Shown: positions 13,775 through 25,602 of the stretch, in pieces
How the letters are laid out: every line of letters begins with the position of its first letter
Position numbering within the stretch: position 1 is the first letter of the stretch
The notes under the pieces: generated by a model
Databases searched by the model: none
Seen by the model: only the letters and a program-made list of their open reading frames with translations
What the model was told of the DNA's origin: nothing
Assembly: GCA_036244855.1 (NCBI GenBank)
Contig: BQKZ01000327.1
Location: 90,858-154,857 of the forward strand
Source: Temnopleurus reevesii
Lineage: Eukaryota; Echinodermata; Echinoidea; Temnopleuroida; Temnopleuridae
Reading direction: 5' to 3'
Length of the DNA stretch: 64,000 bases
Position numbers and translations under genes: made by a program

Positions 13775-15616
13775 GCAAGCTTTCATTGACGTTTTGACAT
13801 TGGAATAGGATGATAAGATTAAGAATGAAGGGGAAAAAGACAATATATAATTTGTTATTAGGCAAAACAAAAACAAAAGTATTTTTTATAAAATTCATAG
13901 TGGCATGTGTCTAAAACGTAATATTGAGTTTTTGTAATGATTTGAATATTAATGTTCACTGAATTACACAAAACTTGAAAAAGAATGGACAAAAATATAG
14001 ACAGTAATGCCTCTGGCACCACCTTCGGTAGACGGAGGTATAAAGTAATGTTCCAAATCAATTTGCAAGAAACGTACAATGACAGAGAGGTAATCAAACA
14101 CTTTGTTAGAAAATTGGGTTTGTCGGGACACAAGATAGTAAAGAGTGAAAAATAAAGACGTAATGGCTAGCCAGTTTTTAATTATTTTGTTAGATTTCTC
14201 TTGTTAGGGCAAATCTTCTTGTGTATTGTTTCCAATCGAGCAAGATTCAAGATTCTTTTATCAAATACAATCATTTAAAATCAAATAAAACTATTAATAA
14301 TACAAAACGTTTGCAAGTACTCTATATTAGATTTAAACAATACTCCCATAAAAATAATTAGCGCGAAAGAAGATAGAAAGAAAGACGAAATGACGAATTC
14401 TGCTTCATCTCAACGAACTCTTGCTCGTTTTCTAAATGAGAAGAGAGCCCCCTACGATCGCTAAAGTGCTAGGCCCTGCTTGACAATTTTCCTAATTTTC
14501 AGTCATTGTGATTGTTTCGTTTTCTTTCTGAAACTTCATCGTCGATGCAAAAATTTCCGAGTCCGCTGTTGGCCTGTTCCCACTCATTACTCTCTCAGAG
14601 ATAACAATTATCTCTCGAGGGCACACGACATTAGAAAGATGAATGAAAATGTACAAATCGACACATAGCCTCCCCTCATCTCCAACTGGCAATGATAATC
14701 GCAATAATAACAAACATAGATTTTCTTCAAAAACATGAAGACTACGAGTTGAGATATAGAGTTCTAATTAGACGCCGGACTCGAGGCCACTTGCACTGCC
14801 CGACATTTTAGAACAAAATTCTTGACAATTAAGACGCCGGCTACTTGCAATCACCAAATGTCGATAACAAGAATGAGTGAGATTTTCAAGGGTGAAATGG
14901 TGCCGTCAAAAGGGACATGGGGCCAAATACGGACATAAACCTAATAAAATAACTTTGAACTTTCTAAACAAGGCTAACTGTTATGTAAATATGAATGAAC
15001 ATGCAAAGAATAAAGAGACCTACATCATGATTAATAATGATAATAATAATAATGATAATTTGTGACAGAATGATCAAATACGCATATGTGATGATTTAAC
15101 ATGTTGTTAGAAGAAATCGATAAAAACTATTCTTAGCATTAAAAAAACTTTTTATTTTAAATAGCGATATTCAATTCTAAAAATAAGGGTTTTCCAGACG
15201 CAAAAAAAAAGAGCCAAAGATCTGCCAAAGGTGACTACAAGTGCACATTTTCAGTATCTAGGGCAATACGCTCAACAATGATTTGAATTTTTTATTACAA
15301 ATTTATCCCCATCGCCCCGACATTCCCCGTTCATATTCACTAGAGTGAGGGAAATTATAGGTGATTTATTGTTAAGATCCCATTATCTCATTTACTTCCG
15401 ATTGAATGAGGCTATCGTTTTCATAACGTAACTTTAACACGTTCTTAAGGTCACGGACAGGAGAGCCTCCACACGGTCGAACAGCGATTGTCCAATCATC
15501 CCATCATACAGACGACTAAATTAAAATTGCATCATTATCTCCCGCCAAAACTATCGAGATGACCCCCGTAAGGAGTCGTTCTTCGGTGGAGGCAGCATCG
15601 GTCGTTGGAAGAAGCA

Positions 15617-15745
15617 CTTAAAAGTCCCGGTCACACAGGACACCGGAAGCAACACGATTCACACCGACTCTTTGTTAACTGTCTCTGAACAAAGAGTCAA
15701 GTTGAATCGTGTTGCTTCCGGGCCTCTATGTGACTAGGGCCTTAA
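15617..15745. mobile_element. foldback/MITE-like element, family A copy 1
   Basis: About 129 bp whose ends are inverted repeats. The left arm reads AAGTCCCGGTCACACAGG then CCGGAAGCAACACGATTC; the right arm carries GAATCGTGTTGCTTCCGGGC then TGTGACTAGGGCCTTAA. Between them, ACTCTTTGTT faces AACAAAGAGT, so nearly the whole element folds on itself. A second copy is at 24732-24866. TTAA lies at both ends (15618-15621 and 15742-15745), possibly a TTAA target duplication. No coding capacity. Confidence 0.85.
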
Positions 15746-17142
15746 TAAGGTTGGTATAACGGAATGGGCAGTGCTGCATTGAGTTAGGGTATTCTCTGGG
15801 GAAGATCTGAGGTGATTGTCTTATAAATATTATGCATAGGTGAGATGGTCATTCGATCAATCTTCTATTGTCTTGTTAACAAGTGCCTCTGACGAGATCA
15901 GGTAATCCTCGCACTGACTGTCACCTTCAAGTATAAAAGCTTTAATACCAGGACTCGTTCATATCACAACACCAACATGCTTAAAATAATAAGTATGTCT
16001 TTCGATGCAAACATTGAAATGCAAGACAGGAAATCACAATAAAACAGACACGAAAATCAAAATATCATCCTAAGATATATATATTTCAAAGCTTTTATTT
16101 ACATTCTTGTTTAAGAGATTATGCAGTTTTAGAAACGAGACTCCGGGATGTTATGAATGGCTTTCAGAAGAATGTGTTGGAACCCATAAATGCAAAGTTT
16201 ATGTATATCATCTTTCAGAGAAACGATTCTTCAACGAGATCAGAAGAATGTTTGAAATAGGAATGACCACAAGACAGCTTGAAATGATATCTGGCGCCGA
16301 TGTTTATCACGAAAATGTATAAGGTTACATTCTTTATCCACCATTTAACCACACATCTTATCAGTGAGTGGATTGCTTTTTCCTATCGTTACATTCGTTT
16401 AAAATGAAATTTGGTAGCGATTATCTTGATAGCCATTTTCCAAACGATTTCATTTCAAGGTGACTGGAGAGTTCTACCGACCCCAAATCCTGACACAAGC
16501 ATTTTTAACTCTTCCTTTTTCATGGCACAGTTCCGGACTAAATCGTCCTTTCTCTTTTCCCGCATGGTTTCATCTCTTTGCGATGAAGGTTGTGGATCCA
16601 TGAAGCGTTATACCTCCCCATTTTCGCTTTGACGCCACATGATTCGCACAGCACATATCAATTAAGGATTTGGCTTTCTTCGCTTCACTAAATGAGTATG
16701 CCAAAGCCCGGCCTCTCCCCTGGGATCCTCGCAATAATTGCGCTTTATTCTACCATCAATAATGGAGTGCTTTGGGAAGGTACATCGGTCACTGCATAAA
16801 TGGGTGCATCAATATTATGAGGAACCTGCATTTTCTTGGATACTCTCATGCCCATTTTGATTAAATGCATGAATATCGATCTTTCTTTTAACGAAATAAG
16901 TGGCTTCATATGTACAATTAAATTATTACCTGCCCGTCATTGCAAAAGCAACAAGTAAACTCTAAACATGGTTATTGGAGCAATCATCCATCCATATCAT
17001 TATCATATTATCAATTTATTACAGATTATAATTGCAAATTTCGGAGAAATGTGGCATTTAAGAAATTAATACCTTGCCTCTACATTTCAGAGCTGCATCC
17101 GGGGTTCGAACCCGAGGCCTGAATATATACGGCGGAGCATCG

Positions 17143-17213
17143 ATTATGGGTAGCTTAGTGGTTATCTGTCGGACATGTCGTGAGAATGGGGTTTCGAATC
17201 CCGACCGATACCA
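17143..17213 (+). repeat. tRNA-derived SINE-like block with A and B boxes
   Basis: TAGCTTAGTGGTTA (17151-17164) resembles the internal pol III A box (TRGCNNAGYNGG), and GGGGTTTCGAATCCCGACC (17188-17206) resembles a T-arm/B box (GGTTCGANNCC, one mismatch), at about the spacing found in tRNAs. The flanks do not form a clean acceptor stem, so a tRNA-derived SINE head or degenerate tRNA relic is more likely than a working tRNA. A second B-box-like GGGGTTCGAACCC lies just upstream at 17101-17113. Confidence 0.5.
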
Positions 17214-20200
17214 GGTACTTGATTTAAAGTTGGGGTCATCTGTCTTTTTAAAGGTGAATGTTATGAGCTCATATAACTCTCTAGGTTAAAGAAAATGGCA
17301 CTTTGACTGCAGGTGCTAAAAAGTTTGTTTTTGGTGTAAATCGAAACTTTTAAAGCATAGTTTTCGTATCCAAGCATTAACCACGCAAGAACTAGTTCCA
17401 AAGTAGTTCATGATATTGTTTTCAAGTAGTTCATGATATTAAAGTACAGTGCATGTGCTGTTTACTGTAACGATTTAGATGGACGCAATGCCTAACGTCG
17501 AGACAAAAATCATTCAGTGCATTGCACAGATTGAATGGGAGTGCAAAGGATGTCTGAAATGCTCGCTTCACTAAATGACCTAGTTTATCTGATATTCCCA
17601 ATAAACTGCCACACTATTAGCCTACGATTGATCGCTTTCAATTAAATGGCCTAAATTGGTTGCAAACCTGTATCAGGTATACCGTTAATTCAATCAGTGG
17701 ACCACGATGTACGACAATTAAACATAACGAATAAAAACTTTACTGGGGAAGGCTGGGTGGTCACACAGTATCGATTAATTATTGACTGAAGGGATGACTG
17801 GTTAATTTGTGAAGGTAGGTTATCAAATGGGTTGGGTTATTTAGAAGATTTGATGGAAGCGGACAAACGGTCTCGTCAATGTTTGCCCAGAGCTCGCCGT
17901 ATCCAGCATTTGATATCACCGTTCTCTATCGTCCTCTATCACATATTTGACGGTGAGATCCCATGCAATTTGGGAAGGTAAATACCCTGTATCACTCAAT
18001 ATCGTCTCAATCATTGTCTTTAGTGAACCCGCCTAGAAAGTGCACTTCTTATCCGCCACGCGTTGCGATGGAGCGACAGGGTGTATCTGTGTCTGGTATT
18101 CGTTTACACCATCGGTGGGCGCGTGAGGGGAGACGGTGGGGCGTGCGTACGAAAGATCATGAGCTAGTTGAAAGAGATGATAATATGTCAACTGGATGTG
18201 ACACGGTCGCATTAAATAGGGGATAAAATCGGGCTAGATACGTGTCTGACAGACACCTTGGAAGGGCAATTAGGGTTAGAGGCTAATCTACCAATTTTGT
18301 CTTTCTCAGGTGTGCATTGGAATGAATGAAAACCACGAACCATGCTAAAAGCGTTCTCTTCATTATCAGGCGTATATAGACATGCCGTCAAGCAGGCATT
18401 TCTGACGATTTGTTAGTTCTACCTGTACCCCAGTAAAGACCGTTGCATTGCAGTACGTGCCATTGCATGGGGAGACGGCACGCCTGACCACAACCCACCC
18501 CGAACTCCCCCGGGTCATTTTAGATATACGGATGCAGGGTTGGAAGCCGTGACTTGGCTGTCTATCCCAGCTGAAAATAACACGATTCAGGAAAACCCGT
18601 GAACACACGCTAAAATTGCAGGTCTAGCGCCGTCTATATTTGTTTGGCTAAACCACATAATGACTTTCACAATCTCGTTTGTATTTGATGGGACGCCCAG
18701 TTTCGTGCAAGCGAGCGCATCACTCAGAAGCTTCAATATTGGTTCTACTTATCTAAATATTAACTCCATAAATGAATGTAGAAAATCTAACCTAAACCTC
18801 ATTAGCAAAAACATAAGTTTACGATGAACCAAAAGTAAAGAGGAAAAAATATCATTAAATCATTCTGATCATCTTTGATTTGTATCTAATGAATCATAAT
18901 CAACACAAATTATACATGTCTATTCACTGTTTCGAACTGGAAAAGTAAAGTGAAGTCAAACTTATCTACGGTAGATCGGAAACTATCGAGGAGTAGCGCC
19001 ATCTACGTCTGAGCTGTCAAAATTACCAGGCACCATCCTTCGCAACATGACGTATCACTCAGGAAATCACTATTTCTGCTATCCTCCTTTGTTTCTTACT
19101 TTTTTTTTTCATTTCGTCTCATGCTCTCTGTCTCTATGCATCTCTCAGATAGATTGTATCTCTTTTGTCTGCCCACTATTACTTGTATCCGCTCTCTCCT
19201 TCTCCCATCCCTATTGCATAATGATTTGCACTTTATTTTCGTTTTTTTATTCCTTTTGAATCGTCGTTTTATTTTGGCTTGATTTTTTTCTAACTTAGGT
19301 AGAAAACTGCCGGTTAGTTTCAATTCTACAAAACGAAATAATATTTGCTGTTTGTATGCTATGTTTAAGAATGCATGACAGTGATATCTCCAATTTTCAG
19401 GTAAAGTATAATTCAGTCAAATTCGCTTTCCTGACTATTGCAATGCCTCCATCCAAACAAGACTATTAAGCTCCCAAATACAATTTATTTCACAAATGAA
19501 TATATCATTACAAGGAAGTAATTGGCACGCGCAATCGGCTGTAGGCCTATTCATTCCCCAACAATACACACAGGAATGTTCCATAGTATGCTTATGCTAT
19601 TAAGTAGAGGAATCTAGTCATCCACCCGACTCATGTCCGAAGAGTTAACACTACTTAACACTGTCAGTTCTCCTTACCATCATCTCACCCAGTCTTGTAT
19701 CAACGACCAGTCTGTTCGATGACTTAAGCCCCCCCCCCATCTAATTCAACTAACGCAACAATGTTACACGTCCAATCTAATCACATAACTATCAATATAA
19801 ACAATCACAGGACAGTAAACACTCTCAGGATAACGTAGAGGTTGATATACAAATGCTGGTTCTCTCACCGCTCTCTACCTCTTCGATCAGAGAGGAGCTT
19901 ATTGCATTGAATGCAGGAAGGCATCAACCCTTTTACTAGTTATCAAATTATACTAATCTAAGCAGCTTTTGCATTAGGGGGTGTATAAAGGAAAGTGGGA
20001 CGAATGTCTTTATGGCATCAAACACGATAAAGATATACTTATAAAGCTCAAAACAAACATGAAGCAGTCATATCATGCAAAAGTATCCCATATTATCCCA
20101 AAACAGTGGCAATTAAGCCCAAACTTATTAAAACCTGGAATTTACTTTCAGCATCATTCAAGACAGAAAGCGATTAAAAAGCGATTGATACTGAACAAAG

Positions 20201-21035
20201 TTTCACTTTTGTGCTTGTCAGCAGCTCGCCGATGGTCCCAAAAGGTTGTCTTTGTTCAAAATTGCACCCCTTAAAGTTTAGGTCCTGCAATGTGGTAGGG
20301 GAAGAAGCAGTTCAGCAAAATGCTTTCTGGAAGCTTCATTCAGAATGAGGAATGAGACAGGCCATTTATACCAGCCCTATTTGTTTATTTTTCTTTGGAT
20401 ATCAGATGAGAAGGACATTTTCTCCAAACAATTCATCCCTCAATTTATCAACATCAAGATGCTCAGTGTATGGCTGCAATGTGTCAGCATCCTCATTAGA
20501 AACCATTAACGACTGCCCCAGGTGAGACTTGTGACAACTAACATCAATATTGTCTTGAAAGCTGGAAAGTCCCTTGACACTGGCCCCATTTATAATTCTA
20601 TTTAAAAAAGAAAGAAATTGAAGCTGGAATACCAGAATGGATTATACAATCTTGAACTTGATTGACTATTATTAGGCTGGAATGCTATTTTATTATTCAT
20701 CGCAATACATCTTGGGTGTCGTGTTGCTCATTTATTTTGATGTTAACCATTAATCATGCTGCAGAAATTCATTTCTCTTTCAAAACAATTCGTTTTACGT
20801 ATCAATGATGGATAACATTCATGCCATTTCTGATTCATCTTCGAATAAATAGTTTAATGTAATGTTTGTTTAATCCCAAACATTGTTATCGTGGGAAATA
20901 CATATCTTCTTGCACGCTTCAAATGAATGTCTAAATATGAACAATTTCAAATTAGTTGCCTCTATCGCTCCCTATCGCCACTGATCAACCTGTCAATTGA
21001 TAAAAAGAAATGGATAGGGGTGAGAGAATGAGAGA

Positions 21036-21044
21036 AAGATAGAT

Positions 21045-21078
<34 letters not shown>

Positions 21079-21092
21079 GAGAGAGAGAGAGA
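21036..21092. repeat. (GATA)n then (GA)n microsatellite
   Basis: About ten GATA units running into GAGAGA. The minus-strand ORF with Ser-Ile-Tyr-Leu repeats is an artefact of it. Confidence 0.95.
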
Positions 21093-22705
21093 AGTGGGGG
21101 TAAATATACGAGTGATATAGGTATATTCATAATATATTTCCATTCATAGCTAACAATGACATACAATTCAATCAAACAGTAGAAAAATTCATCGCTTCTA
21201 CAGTGTGTCTCAATAAAAACGTAACACTTTTGAAATGGTTGGCAAATTGAGCATATATGGTTTTATGAAGAAATATTGATATGTATAGAAAGCTGAAGGA
21301 TTGACCTTTCTTATGAGATGAAAAATTGGAAAAAAGAATCATGCTTCGATGAACAGTGTTCACTTAANGAGAGACAACGAAACGTTGGAAAGGTAGAATA
21401 CGTTAAAATTACACCATTATCCATTTCACATTTCTAGCGGGTTGACATCGTATGCCTATCAAGACGGCAGTTCTGATGATGAGAGGAAATGAAAATGAAA
21501 ACGTTTCATTGATATCATTAAAAACCCAACGCAATCTCAGCCTACCCATGAGAGATTCGACGAAGAGGGGGTATAACTGGAGCTGCTTATGCTCTCACGG
21601 GGACATTATCTGATTCCAACATTCAGATCATTTCCTTGCGGGCTTTGCGTTCATTCTTTCACGATTGTTAGAAGAGCCGAACGGGAATTCAATTATATGC
21701 ACTATCATCGTCGAATTGAATTATCCTCCCCTTTTCTCGGGCTATCCGCGACCTATTTCTATATTTTGCCCAAGTGTAATGGTGTGGAAGATTGCATCCA
21801 TTTTACCGTGTTAGAAAGTGTAAAAATTATTGTATTGATACAAAGTTGCCATAAGATAAACAATTATAACTGCTATCACTCTCTCTTCTCTATGTAAATT
21901 TCTGTACGTAATTTTCCCTCATCGTCTTGGCATTTCCTGCTATTTGCTCTCGTCCATGTTCAATGCTATGTCTTTCATTTCTTTCTATTTCATTCGATCA
22001 TCATTTCATATCGCTCAGGAGCATTTCATGTTCATAATATACAGTATATATCTATATAAATACGTTAACTATAAAAGCAAATGAATATGAGCCATATTCC
22101 AAGGACATAATTATCCTTCACTCTCTTCCTCTGTCTCTCTCTTCCTCTCACTTCAAGTTGAACCATGAAACGGTCTCTGTAAACTTGTAGCCATTTCTGT
22201 AATGTCAACATCAAATCATATCAAATCCCGTTATATACCTCGTAGCCCATCTTGCTTTAACCCCCATCTCAGGAAAAAGCGTTTGAATATTAATTAACAC
22301 GGCCAATCAAAATATGTCAGGCGTATGATTGAATCGAAGGACTTGAGGAGAAAAGAAAACACAATATATAAATGTTTTTCTTTCGTGTCATACACGTACT
22401 GACTTTACCAGAGTACGACATAATGTTATGACAAAGCTGTCATCGCACATTTTTATTTTCAACACGGATGGAGGTTGACCCGTATTGGTTATTTTTTTAT
22501 TTGTGTGGTACGTGTCGAGTATTATATATCTTTAAATCGGCTTCATCATTTTACCATCATTACTAGATTAAAAATAGTAACGATCATTGTGTAAATGGTC
22601 CGGAGCATTATAGTGATATGCAAATAAACTCATGGATGTATTAATTCAAATTATTGAAACCAAACATATTTGATGAATTGAATTGATAGCAAATTGCTTT
22701 AATTT

Positions 22706-23100
22706 AAAGGGGAACTACACTCAGACATTTAATTGTTATCATTAAATAAATAAAAATAAGATGAACAAGCTGTGAAAGTTATGCATTTTCAAAGTTTTGA
22801 TTTACACCCCTCATGGGCTCCTTAAATTTGTAAACGTACATGCACAAAATGGCTGCCAACAAGGAGAACTCTCCATTCACTTTGTACACAAAATTTCACA
22901 TTTTTCGCTTTTTCCAAAAAAGTAGACAACATTTTGTTTCTCCGATTAATTATATTATAGCCACATCAATTCTGCAAACATTCCAGAAAGAGCGGTGTCG
23001 ATTCCTCATTTGAAATATGACATTGATCCATTTTCAATAAATGTATATACAAAGTGAATGAGGAGTTCTCCATGTATGACATCACAGATTATGCTAATTG
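22706..23100. repeat. probable dispersed repeat with internal inverted arms
   Basis: Begins GGGGAACTACACTCAGACAT. GGAGAACTCTCCATTCACTT (22863-22882) is facing the inverted AAGTGAATGAGGAGTTCTCC at 23051-23070. The arms are about 170 bp apart. No coding sequence; the outer limits are approximate, and an N lies just beyond at 23105. Confidence 0.55.
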
Positions 23101-23510
23101 GCTANTAATACAGCTAACATTTTGAATCATATTAGCCAAACAAGCTGTTTTGTTAAATATTATTTGTAACTCATTTAAATCTAGAATAGAAAATATATTT
23201 ATGGAAGATCATAGCTGAGATGGTACTATTATTATATTCCGAATATTTTTGCTGGTTGTTGTCGAATTTTCATACTTGGCTTAAGTAAAAGTCTTCATGC
23301 TACATGAACAAAATTAAAAAAACAATGGACTTTCAAGAAAACTATGTCTCGATGATGAACATGAATGTGGTTGTGGTTTGAGCGTATGTTTCCATCTGTA
23401 TAAACAACTTTCTCAATGACGACAAAAGAGGGAGCTATTCCACTAAACGTCGCTACCTCGCCAGTGCTTGTCAAAATTGAAGGTAGTGAGCCGAGAAAAT
23501 AGAAGAGATG

Positions 23511-23618
23511 GAGATCACACATGGGATAGAGACAGAGGGAGGGGGGAGAGAAAGAGAGTGAGGGAGAGAGGGAGAGAGAGAGATGGGGAGAGAGAGATGG
23601 AAAGAGAGAGAGAGAGAA

Positions 23619-23680
<62 letters not shown>

Positions 23681-23750
23681 CGAGAGATAGGGGGAGAGAA
23701 CAAGGATGAGGAATGTAGTGATACGGATAGAGGGAAGGGGGGGGGGGGTA
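23511..23750. repeat. long GA microsatellite ending in poly-G
   Basis: About 200 bp of GAGAGA with GGGA, GATA and GAAAGA interruptions, ending in a run of G at about 23737-23748. Arg/Glu-rich plus-strand and Ser/Leu-rich minus-strand ORFs over it are artefacts. Confidence 0.95.
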
Positions 23751-24731
23751 ATTGTATATGAATTGAATACAAGAAAACATATTACAGAGCAGAGACAAGG
23801 AACAGATAAAATACATAAACGGAGACTACAATTACAATTTTAATTGAATTTTACCTAGTTTTTCTCGCTAGCTCGGCGAACGTGGACCGTGAAAACATCT
23901 TATCTTTTTGGCCAGCAAATATGATTAACGAGCGTGGACATCGTTAGACCACCTGCATCCAAGTCCCTTTTGAAAGCATGACATTGGACCCGCCATTTTC
24001 ATAACTAAATTTGGATGATGTATGAGCCATCAGCTGACACAGATGCAAAAGATTTATTTGATTAACGGCTTGGATTTGTGATGTTTATCAGAAAGTTTTC
24101 TTTCCATGTAGTTATCTTATTCACCATTTGTTTTGTACTTCATTAAATAAACCGACTATGTAGTTAGGGGGCTAGTGTTAAAGCTATTCTAATATTATTC
24201 ACAATACATGCGTGATTTTGACATAATTTTTAAATCTGATAGGACTATGGTTTTTATTCTAGGTTTGAATTCGATTCTCCCCGTATTTGAAGGATTTGTA
24301 CTGGTCAATGCTAGTCATCCCCAGCCCCGGCCTCTCATCCCACCTCACACACTCGATCTTTCTTTCTTTCTTTCTCTATCTCTCTTTATCTTTCTTTTTC
24401 ATCTTTAACCTATGTATCGCTGATAAACTTTTACAATTTTCCATCATCTCTACCACTTATTCTCTCTTTAACCACGCTTGTTTGTTTTTCATTTCTGACC
24501 ACCTCCCCTGTCTTCAACATTTCCTCTTCTATACTACAAGATGATTACTACAACGACTACTCACGCACTACCGTCGCCCAGAGTACCCTTTCGAAATTAT
24601 AACTTTCTGATTAAATATGGCAGAATATTCATTGATCGCCCACACTTATAACGAGAGAATCCTAATGCATTCCTATACATCTACATGCTGAAGATTCCAT
24701 CCACTTGTTTTGTGTGGTCAGCTTCAAGCTT

Positions 24732-24866
24732 GAAGCCCCGGTCACATAGGGCCCCGGAAGCAATACGATTCAACACGACTCTTTGTTAGAAAGCAGCCAA
24801 CTGTGAACTGATAAAGAGTCGTGTGGAAATCGTGTTGCTTCCGGGCCCTTTGTGACCGGGGCTTAA
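24732..24866. mobile_element. foldback/MITE-like element, family A copy 2
   Basis: About 135 bp. The left arm reads AAGCCCCGGTCACATAGGGC then CCGGAAGCAATACGATTC; the right arm is its inverse (AATCGTGTTGCTTCCGGGCC, then TGTGACCGGGGCTT). ACTCTTTGTT faces ATAAAGAGTCGTGT internally. It lies 93 bp past the donor of exon C. The spacer (GAAAGCAGCCAACTGTGAAC) differs from that of copy 1. Confidence 0.88.
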
Positions 24867-24958
24867 ACTAAACTTTTCAAGAGAGTGGAAAATAAAAAAG
24901 GAAAAATAACTGCTTCAAATTATCAAGCGTCGATATCAATCAATATTAAAATGCCTAC

Positions 24959-25053
24959 CTCAAATGTCCCGTTCTCAATATCGGTCATTTCCAAGAGGGA
25001 GTAGTCCGAATCGCGGTCTCCATTTTCATCAATCGATATATTGCCGGATATAC
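24959..25053 (-). CDS. internal exon C of NPR/receptor guanylyl cyclase-like ectodomain
   Basis: The exon is 95 nt: two bases completing a glycine codon, then 31 codons. The acceptor is CTCCTTTTGTTAG|GT, the donor GAG|GTAGGC. Joined to exon B it reads WNRTFT-GISGNISIDENGDRDSDYSL, followed by LEMTDIENGTFE. The pattern G-x-(S/T)-G-N-(I/L)-x-I-D-x-(N/S)-G-D-R-(E/D)-(S/T)-D-(F/Y)-S-L is a highly conserved signature of natriuretic peptide receptors just before the juxtamembrane region. NIS and NGT are potential N-glycosylation sites. The exon ends in phase 0. In relatives the next exon opens with a V-(V/A)-L-N-Y-like strand and leads to the membrane span; I searched 1-24900 on the minus strand by eye for it and found no convincing match. 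A family A foldback element lies 93 bp into the next intron. Confidence 0.92.
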
Positions 25054-25385
25054 CTAACAAAAGGAGAATGTAAATAATAGGAGTAATATAAGTAAGTATA
25101 AGAGAGATATATATTATTTTTTTAATGCTTATGGGAAATTCGTTGAATGAAATTGCGAATTCATGTATTGGAATCTTCAACCATTCCGATTTTTGTAAAG
25201 ACATGAACTAATCATAAAGCTGGAAATTAAATCCAATGAGATATATGCAATATGGATTTTACCCATTTCTCTTCAAGCGACATTTCAAACCTATTGACGA
25301 TGTGGATAACAATGTTGTTAAACCATGATAGTAATGTTGATGTGGCTATGAATGTTGTTGTTGTTGTTGTTGATGATAATAATGT

Positions 25386-25416
<31 letters not shown>

Positions 25417-25462
25417 AATGATGATGATGATGATGGTAGTGGTGGTGGTGATGGTATAGTGG

Positions 25463-25504
<42 letters not shown>

Positions 25505-25564
25505 CGATGACGGTGATGATGACGATGATGATGGTGAGGATGATGATGACGATGATGGTGGTGG

Positions 25565-25602
<38 letters not shown>

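Larger units (their letters stand above)
9291..15616. other. non-coding, no recognised gene
   Basis: AT-rich with short unrecognised ORFs. It holds the GAA tract (9832-9893), the GA plus poly-G tract (13722-13774), and a degenerate short repeat at about 14768-14870 in which a GACGCCGG...CACTTGCA...GACATTT motif recurs twice about 60 bp apart. Confidence 0.5.
15746..24731. other. non-coding, no recognised gene
   Basis: Contains the tRNA-like block, the GATA/GA microsatellites and the foldback repeat listed separately, plus short ORFs without recognisable domains (16107-16322 and 19981-20274 are the least repetitive). Single ambiguous bases occur at 21368 and 23105. A CpG-rich block lies at about 18040-18210. 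Confidence 0.5.

Noticed and set aside
20176..20284. Possible minus-strand exon after a TTGCAG acceptor (DLNFKGCNFEQ...)
   Set aside because: Runs to a stop after about 36 codons and does not resemble the expected juxtamembrane or transmembrane part of the receptor.
23295..23816. 173-aa minus-strand ORF and 97-aa plus-strand ORF
   Set aside because: Produced by the GA microsatellite (Ser/Leu and Arg/Glu dipeptide runs).
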